From Mycobacterium genavense ATCC 51234 (GTDB lineage Bacteria; Actinomycetota; Actinomycetes; Mycobacteriales; Mycobacteriaceae): a stretch of 64,000 nucleotides of DNA. Location of the stretch: assembly GCF_000526915.1 (NCBI RefSeq), contig NZ_JAGZ01000003.1, positions 310,001 through 374,000 on the forward strand, given 5' to 3'. The translations under genes and the position numbers were made by a program. The notes under the pieces were generated by a model. That model did no database searches, was not told the DNA's origin, and saw only the letters and a program-made list of their open reading frames with translations. Shown one piece after another: positions 47,923-60,506 of this stretch; position 1 is the first letter of the stretch, and the number at the start of each line of letters is the position of its first letter.

Positions 47923-49765
47923 TCATTCGGTGACGGGCTCGTCGACCACCGCGTCGGCCGAGGCACCCAGCACCGCCAGGAGTTGCTTGACCACCTCGGC
48001 GCGCGCGGCCGCGTTGCGGTCGCCGTCGGCGGCGTCGGTGGACTCGACCGGCATAGTCACGCAGAACACGTCGGCGGCCGTCGACCCGAAGGTGTTGACC
48101 TTCGCCCAGGCGATGTCGGCTCCCGCTCGTTCGAGCGCCTGGGCCAGCAACGTCAGCAGCCCGATCCGGTCCATGGCGCGGACTTCGACGACCAGCTGCC
48201 CGGGCGCGGCGTCGAGCCACAGGATGCGCGGCGGGGCGGTCGAACAAGTCAACGGCGCGCCGGCCTGGATTTCCCCGGCCCGGGCCATCGCCGAGTTGGC
48301 GGCCTCGGTGTCCCGCTTTTCCAGCGCGCCAAGAACATCGACGTCGCCGCCCAGCGCCCCGACGAACTGCTGACGCAGCAGGCCCGCTTCCGGCGGCGAA
48401 CCGAACAGCGGTGACACCACGAACTCGGCGATCGCGACACCCTCGTGAATGTTGACCGTCGCGGAGTAAATCCGCAACGAGTTCATCGCCAGCACCGCCG
48501 CGGCCTTCGACACCAGTCCCCGCTCGTCCGGGGCGACCATCACCGCGTGCAGGCGTTCGCGCTCCCCCGGCTTGATCTCGACATGTACCCCGTGATCGGC
48601 AGCCAATGAAAGTATAGTGTGGCGCAGTCGGTTCCGCTTCTGGCAGGGGCTCACCCACCATCACCAGCCGGCAGCGCCGCACCAGGTCCTCCATCAGCGA
48701 GGCCTTCCAGTCGCTCCACACCCCGGGCCCGGTGGCCTTCGAGTCGGCCTCCGCGAGCGCGTGCAGCAGCTCGAGCAGTTGCAGGTCCCCGCCCAGCGCT
48801 TCGGACATCGACTCAATGGTTTTCGGGTCGTTGAGGTCGCTGCGGGTGGCCGCGATCGGCAGCAGCAGGTGGTGGCGGACCATGCCCGCGAGCGTCTCGA
48901 TGTCCAGGGGTGCCAGCCCCAGCCGCTCGCCGATGGGCGCCACCAATTCGGCTCCGAAAACACAGTGATCCACGCCGCGGCCCTTGCCGATGTCGTGCAG
49001 CAGCGCGCCGAGGGCGAGCAGATCCGAGCGGGCGACGCGCGTCGTCAGCGGCGCCGCGTTGACGGCGGTCTCGACGATACGGCGGTCCACCGTCCACACG
49101 TGGGAGACAGCGCGCGGCGGAAGGACGTCGCGCAGGCCGCCGCGGCCCGATTTCAGGTCCGGCTCCGCGCGTTGCGCGATCCGGCCGCAGCGCAGCCACC
49201 GCGCGTTGGTCATCTCCACCAGCTCGTCCATCCGCGAGCGAATTGCGGTGCGCCACTGCCCTCTTGCGCCGGCGATCAACTCCTCGGACAACGCCGGATC
49301 GCCGGCAATGTGGCGAGCGTCCAACAGGCCCAGGGCGGCGATCATGTCGCCGTTGGCGACGCCCAGCGTGCCGGAGACGGTGCGCACGCTGTGGTCGAGC
49401 CGGACGTTGGCGTCCCACAGCGGATACCACAGCCCGTCGGCGACCCACTGCAGCACGTCGTCGGAGACGTTGTCGTGCAACAACATCAAGTCGAGATCGG
49501 AATAGGGCAGCAGCTCGCGCCGGCCCAGGACGCCGACCCCGACGAGCGCGAAACCACTGGTTTCGGTGATGCCGAGTTCGGTGGACTTGGCCATCAGCCA
49601 CGACTCGTGCAGTTCGAGCCAGGCGTGCCGCAGTTCGGCCGCGTGCAGCGTGGTGCCCTCAGACAGCAGCGTACGCCGCGCAGCAGCTAGATCGCTTGCC
49701 CCAGAAGCGATTTCTGCTTGCGCGGCGTCCGCTGAAGAATCCCGGTCGGGCTCGTTCGGTGTCAT
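47923..49765 (-). pseudogene. glnD: PII uridylyl/adenylyltransferase GlnD with an internal deletion and a frameshift
   Basis: ATG at 49765. The nucleotidyltransferase motif [17 protein letters not shown] (Asp90, Asp92) is present. After [15 protein letters not shown] (codon 214, near 49121) the sequence jumps to [17 protein letters not shown]; intact relatives of about 800 residues have some 200 residues between. The HD domain ([16 protein letters not shown]) follows. Near 48615 the frame then breaks inside TAPHY; the first ACT domain is found in the next frame ([36 protein letters not shown]), as is the second ([17 protein letters not shown]). GlnD modifies PII according to glutamine level. 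Confidence 0.87.
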
Positions 49766-49810
49766 AACCTCCGGGCCCGCCAAGGCTGGGTCGTCAACGT
49801 GCGGCGAGCG

Positions 49811-51600
<1,790 letters not shown>

Positions 51601-51743
51601 TCGCTATCACCTCCGGTCGGCCCTGCGCCGGTCATCACACATGTGCCTGATGACCTGTCTGTGAACCTTGCGCAATGGTTGTTTCCGAGAGGGGGCCGCC
51701 GTGTTTCGGCGTCATTAACGAAACGGCCGCCGTGTTAGGGGTT

Positions 51744-53030
51744 TCAGCCGAGCAGGGCGTCCACGAATGCGGCCGTCTCGAACGGCGCCAGATCGTCGGG
51801 GCCTTCACCGAGGCCGACCAGTTTCACCGGTACCCCGAGTTCTTGCTGCACCCGGAAAACGATGCCGCCCTTGGCCGTTCCGTCCAGCTTGGTCAGCACC
51901 GCGCCGGTGATGTCGACGACCTCGGCGAACACCTTGGCCTGGGCCAGACCGTTCTGACCGATCGTGGCGTCGAGGACCAACAACACCTCGTCGACCGCGG
52001 CGCGCCGGGTCACCACCCGTTTGACCTTGTCGAGCTCGTCCATCAGGCCCACCTTGGTGTGCAGCCGGCCCGCGGTGTCGATCAACACGACGTCGGCGCC
52101 GGCCTGGATGCCCTTGTCGACGGCGTCGAAGGCCACCGCCGCCGGATCCGAGCCCTCCGCCCCCCGCACCACGTCGACACCCACCCGCGACGCCCAGGTC
52201 TGCAGCTGGTCGGCGGCCGCGGCCCGGAAGGTGTCGGCGGCACCCAGCACGACACGTCGGCCGTCGGCCACCAGCACCCGCGCCAGCTTGCCGACGGTCG
52301 TGGTCTTGCCGGTGCCGTTGACGCCGACGACCAGCAGCACCGACGGGTGGTCGTCGTGCGGCAACGCGCGGATCGAGCGATCCATCTCGGGTTTCAGCTC
52401 TTTGATCAGCACGTCGCGTAGCACCGCCCGCGCGTCGGCTTCGGTGCGCACATTGCCGCCGGCCAGCCGGCTGCGCAGCTGCGCGACCACCGATTCGGTG
52501 ACGACCGGTCCCAGGTCGGCGACCAGCAGGGTGTCCTCGACGTCCTGCCAGGAGTCTTCGTCCAGGTCGCCGCCGCCGATCAGGCCCAGCACGCTGCGCC
52601 CCAGCGCGTTCTGCGATCGGGCCAGCCGGCCGCGCAGCCGTTCCAGCCGGCCCTTGGTCGGGGCGATCTGGTCGAGCTCGGGCGCCGACGCGGCTGCCGG
52701 CGGCTCCGGCGGGGCTTGCGGCTCCGGGGCCGGCGGGGCTTCGGGTTCGGGCAGCTCGACGTCGACGATCGTGCGCCGCGGCGCGTCGCGCGGGATGGTC
52801 GCGTCGTCGCCGACCGCGGGCAACCCGGTGGTGTCGAGCGTCGGCGTCGGGCTCTGGCTGAAGGTGATGCCCGACGACGTGGTGTAGCGCCCGCCCTTGT
52901 CGAGTGCGCCGGGTTCGGGCCGGGTCAGGCTGATCCGCCGACGGCGGTACCGGGTCAGGCCCAGGATCAGCGCAGCGATGACAAGCAGGGCGGCTATGAC
53001 GGCGACGGCGATCCAAAGACCTTGCGACAC
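51744..53030 (-). CDS. ftsY: Signal recognition particle receptor FtsY
   Basis: A 428-residue FtsY. An N-terminal transmembrane segment (about residues 4-25) is followed by a Pro/Glu-rich linker, the N domain and the GTPase G domain with GVNGTGKTTTVGKLA, DTFRAAAADQL, DTAGRLHTK and TKLDGTAKGG. It receives the SRP-ribosome complex at the membrane. Located 70 bp after smc on the same strand. Confidence 0.96.
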   Translation of the reverse strand: MSQGLWIAVAVIAALLVIAALILGLTRYRRRRISLTRPEPGALDKGGRYTTSSGITFSQSPTPTLDTTGLPAVGDDATIPRDAPRRTIVDVELPEPEAPPAPEPQAPPEPPAAASAPELDQIAPTKGRLERLRGRLARSQNALGRSVLGLIGGGDLDEDSWQDVEDTLLVADLGPVVTESVVAQLRSRLAGGNVRTEADARAVLRDVLIKELKPEMDRSIRALPHDDHPSVLLVVGVNGTGKTTTVGKLARVLVADGRRVVLGAADTFRAAAADQLQTWASRVGVDVVRGAEGSDPAAVAFDAVDKGIQAGADVVLIDTAGRLHTKVGLMDELDKVKRVVTRRAAVDEVLLVLDATIGQNGLAQAKVFAEVVDITGAVLTKLDGTAKGGIVFRVQQELGVPVKLVGLGEGPDDLAPFETAAFVDALLG

Positions 53031-53100
53031 GCTGACATTGTTTCAGGGCCGCGCCGCGCAACCGACAGCGACGCATAGGGTCAGGCCGCCGCCCGCCGGT

Positions 53101-56100
53101 CTAGGAAGAAGTGGTAGCGAGCTGGGCGACCTCTTGCCCGCGCATGCGCTGGGAGATCACCGCGGTGATGCCGTCACCCTGCATGGTGACGCCGTACAGC
53201 GCGTCGGCGACCTCCATCGTCGGCTTCTGGTGGGTGATGATCAGCAGCTGCGAGCGGACCCGCAGCAGCTCGAACAGCGAGATCAGCCGACGCAGGTTGG
53301 TGTCGTCGAGTGCGGCCTCGACCTCGTCCATGATGTAGAACGGCGACGGGCGCGCGCGGAAGATGGCCACCAGCATCGCGACGGCGGTCAGCGCCTTCTC
53401 GCCGCCGGACAGCAACGACAGCCGGGTGATCTTCTTGCCCGGCGGGCGCGCCTCCACCTCGATGCCGGTGGTCAGCATGTCGTCCGGGTTGGTCAGCCGC
53501 AGCCGGCCCTCGCCGCCGGGGAACAGCACGGTGAACACTTCCCGGAATTCGCGCTCCACGTCGACAAACGCATCGCTGAACACCTGCAGGATGCGGGCGT
53601 CGACGTCGGCGACGACGTCGAGCAGATCTTTGCGGGCCGCCTTGACGTCCTCGAGCTGGGTGGACAGGAAGTTGTACCGCTCTTCCAGCGCGGCAAACTC
53701 CTCCAGGGCCATCGGGTTGACTCGGCCCAGCTCGGCCAGGTCCCGCTCGGCGCGTTTGGCCCGACACTCCTGGGTGGGCCGGTCGTACGGTATCGGCGCG
53801 GGCGCGGTGACCTGCTCGCCGCGCTCGCGGGCCAGCTCGAACTCGGCCATCTCCAGCTCGGACGGCGGCAGCGCGACCTGCGGTCCGTATTCGGCGATCA
53901 GATCGTCGGGACTCATGCCGAACTGCTCGAGCACCATCTGTTCGAGCTGCTCGATGCGCAGCGCCGCCTGGGCGTTGGCCACCTCGTCGCGGTGCAGCGA
54001 ATCGGTCAGGGTGGCCACCCGGGCGCCCAGCGTGTGCACCTCGTCGCGCACCGCGGCCATCGCCGTCGACCGCTCTTCGCGCTCGGCGACCATCGCGTCG
54101 CGGATCTGGGTGGCCGCGCCGACCACCCGGTTCAGCCGGTCGGCGAGTAGCCGGCCCGCGTCGGCCACCGCGGCGGCCACCGCGGCGGCGCGCAGTCGCG
54201 CGGCGTGGGCCTGCTGCGCGCGTACCCGCGCCTCCCGTGCGGCGGCGGCGGCGCGGCGCAACGAATCGGCCCGGCCGCGAACGGCGTTGGCCCGTTCCTC
54301 GGCGGTGCGCACCGCCAGGCGGGCCTCCACTTCGACGCCGCGGGCGGTCTCGGCCGCCGCGGCGATCCGGTGCCGACTGATCGTCGGGTCGGGGTCTTCG
54401 GCGGGCGCGAGCTGGCTGGCTTGGGCGTTGCGCAGCCGAGTTTCGAGTTCGGTGACCTCTGCGACGGTCTGGGCGCGCCCGGCCTCCAGCTCCTCGCGCT
54501 GGCGCAGCAGCCGGTTCCACTCTTCCTCGGCGGTGCGGGCCTCCTGGCCGAGCCGGCCCAGCTGCTCGTACATCGCCGAGATCTGGGTGTCGGACTCATT
54601 GAGCGCGGCCAGCGCCTGCTCGGCGGAATCCTGCCGGGCCCGCTGCTCGGTCAACGCGCCGGACAGCGCGGCGCTCAGTTGGGCCACCTGCGACTCGGCG
54701 GCGGCCAGCTCGGCGCCGGCCTTGTCGATCCCCGAGGTGAGCTCCAGCGTCGAGGGCTTGCGGTCCGAACCGCCGCTCACCCAGCCCCGGCCGACCAGGT
54801 CGCCGTCGAGGGTGACCGCCCGCAGCTGCGGGCGGTCCACGACCAGATCCAGCGCCGCGCCCAGGTCGCCGACGACCGCGACCCCGGACAGCATCGCGAC
54901 CATCGCGCCGCGCAGCCGCTGCGGCGCCTCGACCAGGTCGAGCGCCCACAGGGCACCGTCGGGCAGCGGCGCGGCCGGCGGGGGCTGATCGGCGGGCCAG
55001 TCACCCAGGACCAGCGCCGCGCGCCCGCCGTCGGCTTGCTTGAGCGCGGCGACCGCCGAGCGGGCGGCGCCGAAGCTTTCGGCGGCCAGGGCGTCGGCCG
55101 CGGATCCGAGCACCGCGGCCAACGCCGCCTCGTACCCGGAACGGACCTTGACCAGCTTCGCGACCGGACCGAAAAGCCCTGCGCCACTGTGGTTTTGCGT
55201 GAGCCACACGGCGCCGTCCTTGCGCTCGAGCCCGACCTTCAGCGCGTCGATGCGGGCGCGCAGTGACGCCACCCGGCGCTCGGCCTCGCGCTCGGCGGCC
55301 TGCAGCTCGGCGACGCGTTCGTCGGCCTGCCGCAGCGCGGCCACGGTCCGCTCGTGGTGTTCGTCCAGGCCGACCTCACCCTGGTCGAGTTCGCCGACGC
55401 GGCCCTGCACGGTCTCGAACTCCGCCCGGGTCTGCTGCGCCCGGACGGCGCCGTGCTCGATGCGCTCGGACAGCCGGGCGACACTGTCGTCGATCGATTC
55501 GACCCGGGCCCGCATCGTCTCGACCTGACCGGCCAGCCGGGCCAGACCCTCGCGGCGGTCCGCCTCGGCCCGGACGGCGGCCAGGTGCGCCCGGTCGGCC
55601 TCGGCGGCCTCGCGCTCCCGCTCGGCCAGCTCGGTCCGGGCGGTCTCCAGCCGGGCCCGGGCGGCTTCCAGCTCCGCCAGCAGCTGGCGCTCGGCGGCCG
55701 CGACCTGTTCGGCCTCGGCGTCCAGCGCGTCCGGGTCGGTGTCACTGGTGGCCACCGGCTCGAGATCCAAATGCTGTACGCGCTCGCTGGCGATGCGCAC
55801 CGTGGCGCCCACCCGCTCGGCCAGCGCCGAGAGGCCGAACCGGGTGTGCTGGACCGACTCGGCGCGCACCGAGAGTTCGGCCAGCGCGGTCTCGTGCGCG
55901 GTCAGCTCCTCGGACGCCACGGCCAGCCGGCTGGCGGCCTCGTCGTGCTCGCGACGCATGGCCGCCTCAGCCTCCAAGATCGCGTCCCGCTGCACCTGCC
56001 GGCTGACCAGGTCGTCGGCGGCCAGTCGCAACCGCGCGTCGCGCAGGTCGGCCTGGATGGTCGCCGCGCGCCGGGCCACCTCGGCCTGACGGCCCAGTGG

Positions 56101-56709
56101 CTTGAGCTGACGGCGCAGCTCGGTGGTCAGGTCGGTCAGCCGAGCCAGGTTGGCCTGCATCGCGTCGAGCTTGCGCAGCGCCTTTTCCTTGCGCTTGCGG
56201 TGTTTGAGCACACCCGCGGCTTCTTCGATGAACGCGCGGCGGTCCTCGGGCCGCGACTGCAGGATCTCGTCGAGCTTGCCCTGCCCCACGATCACGTGCA
56301 TCTCGCGGCCGATGCCGGAGTCGCTGAGCAACTCCTGGATGTCCATCAAACGGCAACTGGCGCCGTTGATTTCGTATTCGCTGGCACCGTCGCGGAACAT
56401 CCGCCGGGTGATCGAGACCTCGGAGTACTCGATCGGCAGCGCGTTGTCGGCGTTGTCGATCGTGACGGTGACCTCGGCGCGACCCAGCGGGGCGCGCGAC
56501 GAAGTGCCGGCGAAGATGACGTCTTCCATCTTGCCGCCGCGCAGCGTCTTGGCGCCCTGCTCGCCCATCACCCACGCCAGCGCGTCGACGACGTTGGATT
56601 TTCCGGAACCGTTGGGTCCGACGACGGCGGTGATGCCCGGCTCGAAGCGCAGAGTCGTCGGCGAAGCGAAGGACTTGAAGCCCTTCAACGTCAGACTCTT
56701 GAGGTACAC
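53101..56709 (-). CDS. smc: Chromosome partition protein Smc
   Basis: A 1202-residue SMC ATPase, full length. Walker [11 protein letters not shown] (residues 31-40), long coiled coils about 165-500 and 680-1020, a hinge about 505-680 ([24 protein letters not shown]), then the signature LSGGEKAL and Walker [14 protein letters not shown]. With ScpA/ScpB it condenses and segregates the chromosome. GTG 56709 ([15 protein letters not shown]) is the conserved start; an upstream start would add an unsupported leader. Confidence 0.96.
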   Translation of the reverse strand: MYLKSLTLKGFKSFASPTTLRFEPGITAVVGPNGSGKSNVVDALAWVMGEQGAKTLRGGKMEDVIFAGTSSRAPLGRAEVTVTIDNADNALPIEYSEVSITRRMFRDGASEYEINGASCRLMDIQELLSDSGIGREMHVIVGQGKLDEILQSRPEDRRAFIEEAAGVLKHRKRKEKALRKLDAMQANLARLTDLTTELRRQLKPLGRQAEVARRAATIQADLRDARLRLAADDLVSRQVQRDAILEAEAAMRREHDEAASRLAVASEELTAHETALAELSVRAESVQHTRFGLSALAERVGATVRIASERVQHLDLEPVATSDTDPDALDAEAEQVAAAERQLLAELEAARARLETARTELAEREREAAEADRAHLAAVRAEADRREGLARLAGQVETMRARVESIDDSVARLSERIEHGAVRAQQTRAEFETVQGRVGELDQGEVGLDEHHERTVAALRQADERVAELQAAEREAERRVASLRARIDALKVGLERKDGAVWLTQNHSGAGLFGPVAKLVKVRSGYEAALAAVLGSAADALAAESFGAARSAVAALKQADGGRAALVLGDWPADQPPPAAPLPDGALWALDLVEAPQRLRGAMVAMLSGVAVVGDLGAALDLVVDRPQLRAVTLDGDLVGRGWVSGGSDRKPSTLELTSGIDKAGAELAAAESQVAQLSAALSGALTEQRARQDSAEQALAALNESDTQISAMYEQLGRLGQEARTAEEEWNRLLRQREELEAGRAQTVAEVTELETRLRNAQASQLAPAEDPDPTISRHRIAAAAETARGVEVEARLAVRTAEERANAVRGRADSLRRAAAAAREARVRAQQAHAARLRAAAVAAAVADAGRLLADRLNRVVGAATQIRDAMVAEREERSTAMAAVRDEVHTLGARVATLTDSLHRDEVANAQAALRIEQLEQMVLEQFGMSPDDLIAEYGPQVALPPSELEMAEFELARERGEQVTAPAPIPYDRPTQECRAKRAERDLAELGRVNPMALEEFAALEERYNFLSTQLEDVKAARKDLLDVVADVDARILQVFSDAFVDVEREFREVFTVLFPGGEGRLRLTNPDDMLTTGIEVEARPPGKKITRLSLLSGGEKALTAVAMLVAIFRARPSPFYIMDEVEAALDDTNLRRLISLFELLRVRSQLLIITHQKPTMEVADALYGVTMQGDGITAVISQRMRGQEVAQLATTSS

Positions 56710-56945
56710 GGCGAGCCAGACTACCGCTCGAATTGCCCGAGTCGCCGTCACGAAGGGGTGTCGGGCCGCCCGAAATACACCCGTTGTTCACCCTTTGACG
56801 CACTGACCTCAGTGGCCACTGCATTCACTGCAGGGGGCCATGGTGCGTTCGCAAACGTGATAGCGCCCGCGCCATCACGTTGGGAAAGCGGCCATGCCGG
56901 GCCGGCGCGGTGCCGCTGTGGCTCGTGTGATTCAGCGGCCGGAAC

Positions 56946-57239
56946 TCAACGTTCGACGAACCCCTCGAACTGCTCGGCCGGCTGCGACCAGTCGGCGACC
57001 ACCTTGTCGACCCGGCCGGGCCGCGACGGCCAGCAATGTCCGCCTTCCAGCAGTGCCAGCAGCTTCTAGGCGGCCTCCCGAGGGCCGTGCGCGACGACCA
57101 GGACGCGGCCGTCGGCCTGGTTGGCCGCATACCCGGTAAGGCCCAGCTCCAGCGCCCGGCAGCGGGTCCACCAGCGGAAACCCACGCCCTGGACCATGCC
57201 GTGCACCCAGGCGGTCAGCCGCACGTCAGGGCCCGGCAT
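56946..57239 (-). pseudogene. acyP: Acylphosphatase with a nonsense codon
   Basis: ATG 57239 overlaps the OsmC gene. [35 protein letters not shown] marks the acylphosphatase core, with catalytic Arg in VGFRW and Asn in [15 protein letters not shown] at 57066-57068 (codon 58, GPREAA-stop-KLLALLEGG) truncates it; the frame then stays open to 56946 (KVVADWSQPAEQFEGFVER). The fold needs the missing second half. Acylphosphatase hydrolyses carboxyl-phosphate bonds. Gene order smc-acyP-OsmC matches Rv2922c-Rv2922A-Rv2923c. Confidence 0.85.
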
Positions 57240-57649
57240 GGCCGGCTTCGGGGTCGATGTCGAACTTGACCGTGGTGCCCGCTTTCAGCGTGCGCCCGAC
57301 GATGCAGACCAGGTCGATCGCCCGGTTGACGACCACCAGCAGCCGCTCCCGGTCTGCTCGGACAATCCCGACAGGTCAGTTCGAGGGTTTCGGACAGCAG
57401 CGGATAGACCTCGTTGTCGCGATCGGCGTCGCCGGATACCCGGACCACCGCTTGGTAGTCGTCGCCGAGCCGGTGCGCCAGCGGCTGATCGCTGGACATC
57501 CCGCTGCACGCGGCGAGCGCGATCTTCATCAGTTCGCCGGGGGTGAACACGCCGTCGACGTCCTCGGAGCCGACCAGCACTTGCGCGCCCCGCGAGCTGT
57601 GGCCGGTGTAGCGACGTGTCCCGGTGCGTTCGACCCACAATTCCGTCAT
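57226..57649 (-). pseudogene. OsmC-family protein (Rv2923c), two frameshifts
   Basis: ATG 57649 (MTELWVERTGTRRYTG). The peroxidatic Cys segment IALAACSGMSSDQPLAHRLGD is intact. A base is missing after LSETLEL (near 57381) and another after LSGLSEQ (near 57363), so the C-terminal part [29 protein letters not shown] lies in the third frame, ending with TGA at 57226 inside the acyP start region. OsmC proteins reduce organic hydroperoxides; the second Cys lies in the shifted part (LVCIVG). Confidence 0.82.
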
Positions 57650-57658
57650 GGGTCCTTT

Positions 57659-58228
57659 CTAGCGGACGATCAGCGACAGCAGCTTCTTGCCGAACGATAT
57701 TGCGTTCGAATCGTTTTCAGACGAGACGACTACCTGGTCGTCGACCCGCCGGCGCAGTTCGCACTCGAGTGCGTCCCGCAGCGTCGCCGATGCACCCGGA
57801 CATCCGTCGCAGGCACCCGCCATCCGTACCGTCACCTGGTGGCCGACCACCGAGACCAGCTCGATCGACCCGCCGTGCGAGGCGGCGAGCGCACCCACCG
57901 GCCCGGCCAGCAACTCCTCCACGGCGGCTGCCAATGTGCCTGCGGGAAGGGGTGTTTCGTCGACGGTCCAGCCGGAAGGATCCCGCAGCGCCTCGCCCAG
58001 CGCCGCGCGGATGTCGTCGCCGAGCTCACGCCAGCTGTTGGCCGCGCCGATCGTGATCAGGATGCCGCCGCCGCCCACCACGACTTTCTCGATCACGCCG
58101 GCGTCCAACAGGGCGCCCAGCCGGCCGGGGGCCGCCCGGACCGTGCCGCGCGGTGGCAGTTGCTGCGGTGCGACCACCCAACGCAGCTGCGCGGGGTCGT
58201 CGGTGGCGGTGGCGTGGATTTCGATCAT
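57659..58228 (-). CDS. NifU C-terminal-domain (Nfu-like) iron-sulfur protein
   Basis: A 189-residue protein whose C-terminal half carries the Nfu motif CDGCPGAS (Cys140, Cys143), the CxxC that holds a bridging Fe-S cluster between two subunits. The N-terminal half (IEKVVVGGGGILITIGAANSWREL) resembles a Scaffold-N-like domain with uncertain function. ATG 58228 overlaps the feoB stop by ATGA, so it is translated together with feoB. Its position as third gene of a feo operon suggests a cluster carrier or an accessory protein of iron import in place of FeoC. That role is inference. Confidence 0.85.
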   Translation of the reverse strand: MIEIHATATDDPAQLRWVVAPQQLPPRGTVRAAPGRLGALLDAGVIEKVVVGGGGILITIGAANSWRELGDDIRAALGEALRDPSGWTVDETPLPAGTLAAAVEELLAGPVGALAASHGGSIELVSVVGHQVTVRMAGACDGCPGASATLRDALECELRRRVDDQVVVSSENDSNAISFGKKLLSLIVR

Positions 58229-60141
58229 GCGCCCAGCGCTGTCGCGACCGATCGGGCGGTAAAGGCCATCACCCAGGCCAGGACGAACATGTAGGACCAC
58301 GCGACCGCTGGCCATTTCCACGAGTTGGTTTCGCGGCGCATCACCGCGACGGTCGACATGCATTGCAGCGCATAAATGAAGTACGCCATCAGCGCGATCA
58401 CGGTCGGCGCGGTGAACACCTTGCGCCCGTTGTCGTCGGTCAGGGAGACCAGCGCCTCGTGCGGATCGTCGGGACTTTCGGCCGCCGCCACCTGGCCCAG
58501 GGTGGAGACGAACACCTCGCGTGCCGACATCGAACCGAGCAACGTGATGTTGACGTGCCAGTCGAAACCGAGCGGCTTGAACACCGGTCCGACGAACTTC
58601 CCGACGTCGGCGGCCAGGCTGTGGTCCATCACGTTGGCGGTGGCGTCGGTCGGCGACATCTTCGCGGTCTCGGCCTCCCGGGCCGGCAGGTTGAGCAGCA
58701 CCCACAACACGACCGATGTGGCCAGGATGATCGTTCCGGCCTTGCGCAGGAACATCTTCGCCGAATCCCACATCGTGATCAGCACGTTCTTGGGCGACGG
58801 GAAGCGGTACGGCGGTAGCTCCATCGTGAATGGCAGCAGATCGCTGCGCAGGATCGTCGATTTGAATATCGCCGCGGCGATCAGCGCCGAGGTGCCGCCG
58901 CACACATACAGCGCGAACATCGCGATGCCCTGCGCGCTGAAGCCGCCCCACTGGGTCTTCGGGGAAACCAGGATGCCGACCAGCAGGGTGAACACCGGAA
59001 GCCGCGCCGAACACGTCATCAACGGCGCCGTGATGATCGTGGCGATCCGGTCTTTCGACGACGGCAGCGTCCGGGTGGCCATGATCCCCGGGATCGCGCA
59101 CGCGAACGACGAAAGCATCGCCACGAACGCGCGGCCCTCCAACCCCGTCGCGGCCATCACCCGATCCATCAAGAACGCGGCGCGCGCCATGTAGCCGACG
59201 TTCTCCAGCAGCGCGATCAGCAAGAACAGCAACACAATCTGCGGGATGAACTGCAGCACCGTGCCGACCCCGCCGATCAGCCCCTGGCCGAGCAGCCCGC
59301 GCACCACGTAGTTGCCGACGTGGTTGCTGACCAGGTTGCCGAGCCAGCCGAGCCAATCGCCGACCTGGTCCTGCAGCGGCGCCGCCACGGTGAACACGAC
59401 CTGAAAGAAGCAGAACATCACCGCAAAGAAGATGAAGGTCCCCCACAGCGGGTGCAGCACGACCGCGTCGATGCCACGGGTGCGCCGATCCGGTTTCGGG
59501 GCAGTGTAATCCGCCGCCTTCAGCACCGACCGGCCCCACGCGTCGACGGCGTCGTTGTCGGCCGGCGGCAGCACCGGTGGCCGTTGCCATTGACCGAACG
59601 CCACCAGTTGCGCACGCAGGGCGTCGATGCCCACGCCGCGGTTGGCCACGACCGGGAGCACCGGGACGCCCAGCGCGGTCGACAGGGCGTCCAGCGAGAT
59701 GCCGCCGCCGCGCGCGGTCAACTCGTCGGTCATGCTCAGCACCAACAGGCACGGCAGGTCTTGGCGCAGCACCTGTGCGATCAGGATGATCGAGCGGTGC
59801 AGCGTGGTGGCGTCGGCGACGATGACGATCGCATCGGGCCGGCCGTCGCCGTAGACCTCGCCGCCCAGCAGGTCGGCGACCACCTGCTCGTCCGGGCTGA
59901 TCGGGTCGAGGCTGTAGGTGCCGGGCAGGTCCTCGATGGCGACCTCGATGCCGTCCACCTTGGTGATGCCGACGCTGCGCCCGACGGTGACGCCCGGGTA
60001 GTTACCCGTCTTGGCGCGCAGGCCGGTGAGGTGGTTGAACATCGACGTCTTGCCCGCGTTCGGACTTCCCACCAGGGCGATGCGAGCCATCCCCGCGACG
60101 GCGACGGCGGCACCGCCCTCGTCGTGGCAGGACGCCGTCAT
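58225..60141 (-). CDS. feoB: Ferrous iron transport protein B
   Basis: A 638-residue FeoB. N-terminal GTPase: G1 GSPNAGKTS (25-33), G3 DLPGTYSL, G4-like SMTDEL, and switch GNYPGVTVGRS. It is followed by the Gate and core membrane segments with GRAFVAMLSSFACAIPGIMATR, TAPLMTCSARLPVFTLL (the conserved Cys and Pro motifs) and SAREVFVSTLGQ. It imports Fe2+ across the inner membrane. Start ATG 60141 overlaps the feoA stop (ATGA). M. tuberculosis has no feo genes at this locus between Rv2923c and fpg, so this operon was gained here or lost there. Confidence 0.95.
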   Translation of the reverse strand: MTASCHDEGGAAVAVAGMARIALVGSPNAGKTSMFNHLTGLRAKTGNYPGVTVGRSVGITKVDGIEVAIEDLPGTYSLDPISPDEQVVADLLGGEVYGDGRPDAIVIVADATTLHRSIILIAQVLRQDLPCLLVLSMTDELTARGGGISLDALSTALGVPVLPVVANRGVGIDALRAQLVAFGQWQRPPVLPPADNDAVDAWGRSVLKAADYTAPKPDRRTRGIDAVVLHPLWGTFIFFAVMFCFFQVVFTVAAPLQDQVGDWLGWLGNLVSNHVGNYVVRGLLGQGLIGGVGTVLQFIPQIVLLFLLIALLENVGYMARAAFLMDRVMAATGLEGRAFVAMLSSFACAIPGIMATRTLPSSKDRIATIITAPLMTCSARLPVFTLLVGILVSPKTQWGGFSAQGIAMFALYVCGGTSALIAAAIFKSTILRSDLLPFTMELPPYRFPSPKNVLITMWDSAKMFLRKAGTIILATSVVLWVLLNLPAREAETAKMSPTDATANVMDHSLAADVGKFVGPVFKPLGFDWHVNITLLGSMSAREVFVSTLGQVAAAESPDDPHEALVSLTDDNGRKVFTAPTVIALMAYFIYALQCMSTVAVMRRETNSWKWPAVAWSYMFVLAWVMAFTARSVATALGA

Positions 60142-60422
60142 GCGTCGGTCCCCGCGGCGACCTCGATCAGCCGCGCCTCCCGCCGGCGCAGGCACAGTTC
60201 GGTGTCCTGGACCCGGTAGATGGTCGGGTCGCCCAGCGGAGCCCGGCGGAGCACCTCGACATCGGAGGCCGGCCGAAATCCCAACTGCCGCAGCCGGCCC
60301 GCCACCACCTCGGAGGCCGCCGAAGCGACACCCACGATGATTGCCCGCTCGCCCGGCGACAACTGCGCCAACACGGTTGGCGCACCCGGACTGCGATCTG
60401 CGTCTCGCGCGAATCTGCGCAT
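60138..60422 (-). CDS. feoA: Ferrous iron transport protein A
   Basis: A 94-residue SH3-like FeoA: LAQLSPGERAIIVGVAS, GRLRQLGFRPASDVEVLRRAPLGDPTIYRV, CLRRREARLIEV. FeoA supports FeoB at the cytoplasmic face. ATG 60422 is chosen; TTG 60434 is in frame. The 84 bp to the fpg stop contain two IdeR-like palindromes, so iron-dependent repression of the operon is likely. Confidence 0.93.
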   Translation of the reverse strand: MRRFARDADRSPGAPTVLAQLSPGERAIIVGVASAASEVVAGRLRQLGFRPASDVEVLRRAPLGDPTIYRVQDTELCLRRREARLIEVAAGTDA

Positions 60423-60451
60423 TACCCGCCCCAACGCCGGAGGTTCATCAT

Positions 60452-60470
60452 CCTGGTAAGGATAACCTCA
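60452..60470. promoter_or_regulatory. Upstream-half IdeR-like box before feoA
   Basis: Read on the minus strand, the 19-mer TGAGGTTATCCTTACCAGG has 12 matches to the IdeR consensus TTAGGTTAGGCTAACCTAA as I recall it. The start of feoA is 30 bp away. Weaker than the second site. Confidence 0.5.
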
Positions 60471-60476
60471 CCCTGT

Positions 60477-60495
60477 TGAGGATAGGCTCACCTTT
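60477..60495. promoter_or_regulatory. IdeR-like iron box before feoA
   Basis: TGAGGATAGGCTCACCTTT has 14 of 19 matches to the IdeR/DtxR consensus as I recall it, including AGG.TAGGCT.ACCT. It lies 55 bp upstream of feoA, 6 bp from the other site and just outside fpg. Two boxes in tandem are typical of strongly IdeR-repressed promoters. Confidence 0.65.
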
Positions 60496-60506
60496 CCCAA
60501 GAATCG

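Noticed and set aside
51660..51743. Terminator after ftsY
   Set aside because: The inverted repeat around 51705-51735 has only about 6 paired bases with a 10-nt loop and no U-run; too weak to call.
53363..54988. Ser/Ala-rich 541-codon frame opposite smc
   Set aside because: Mirror frame of the Smc coiled coil; no motif, no ribosome site.
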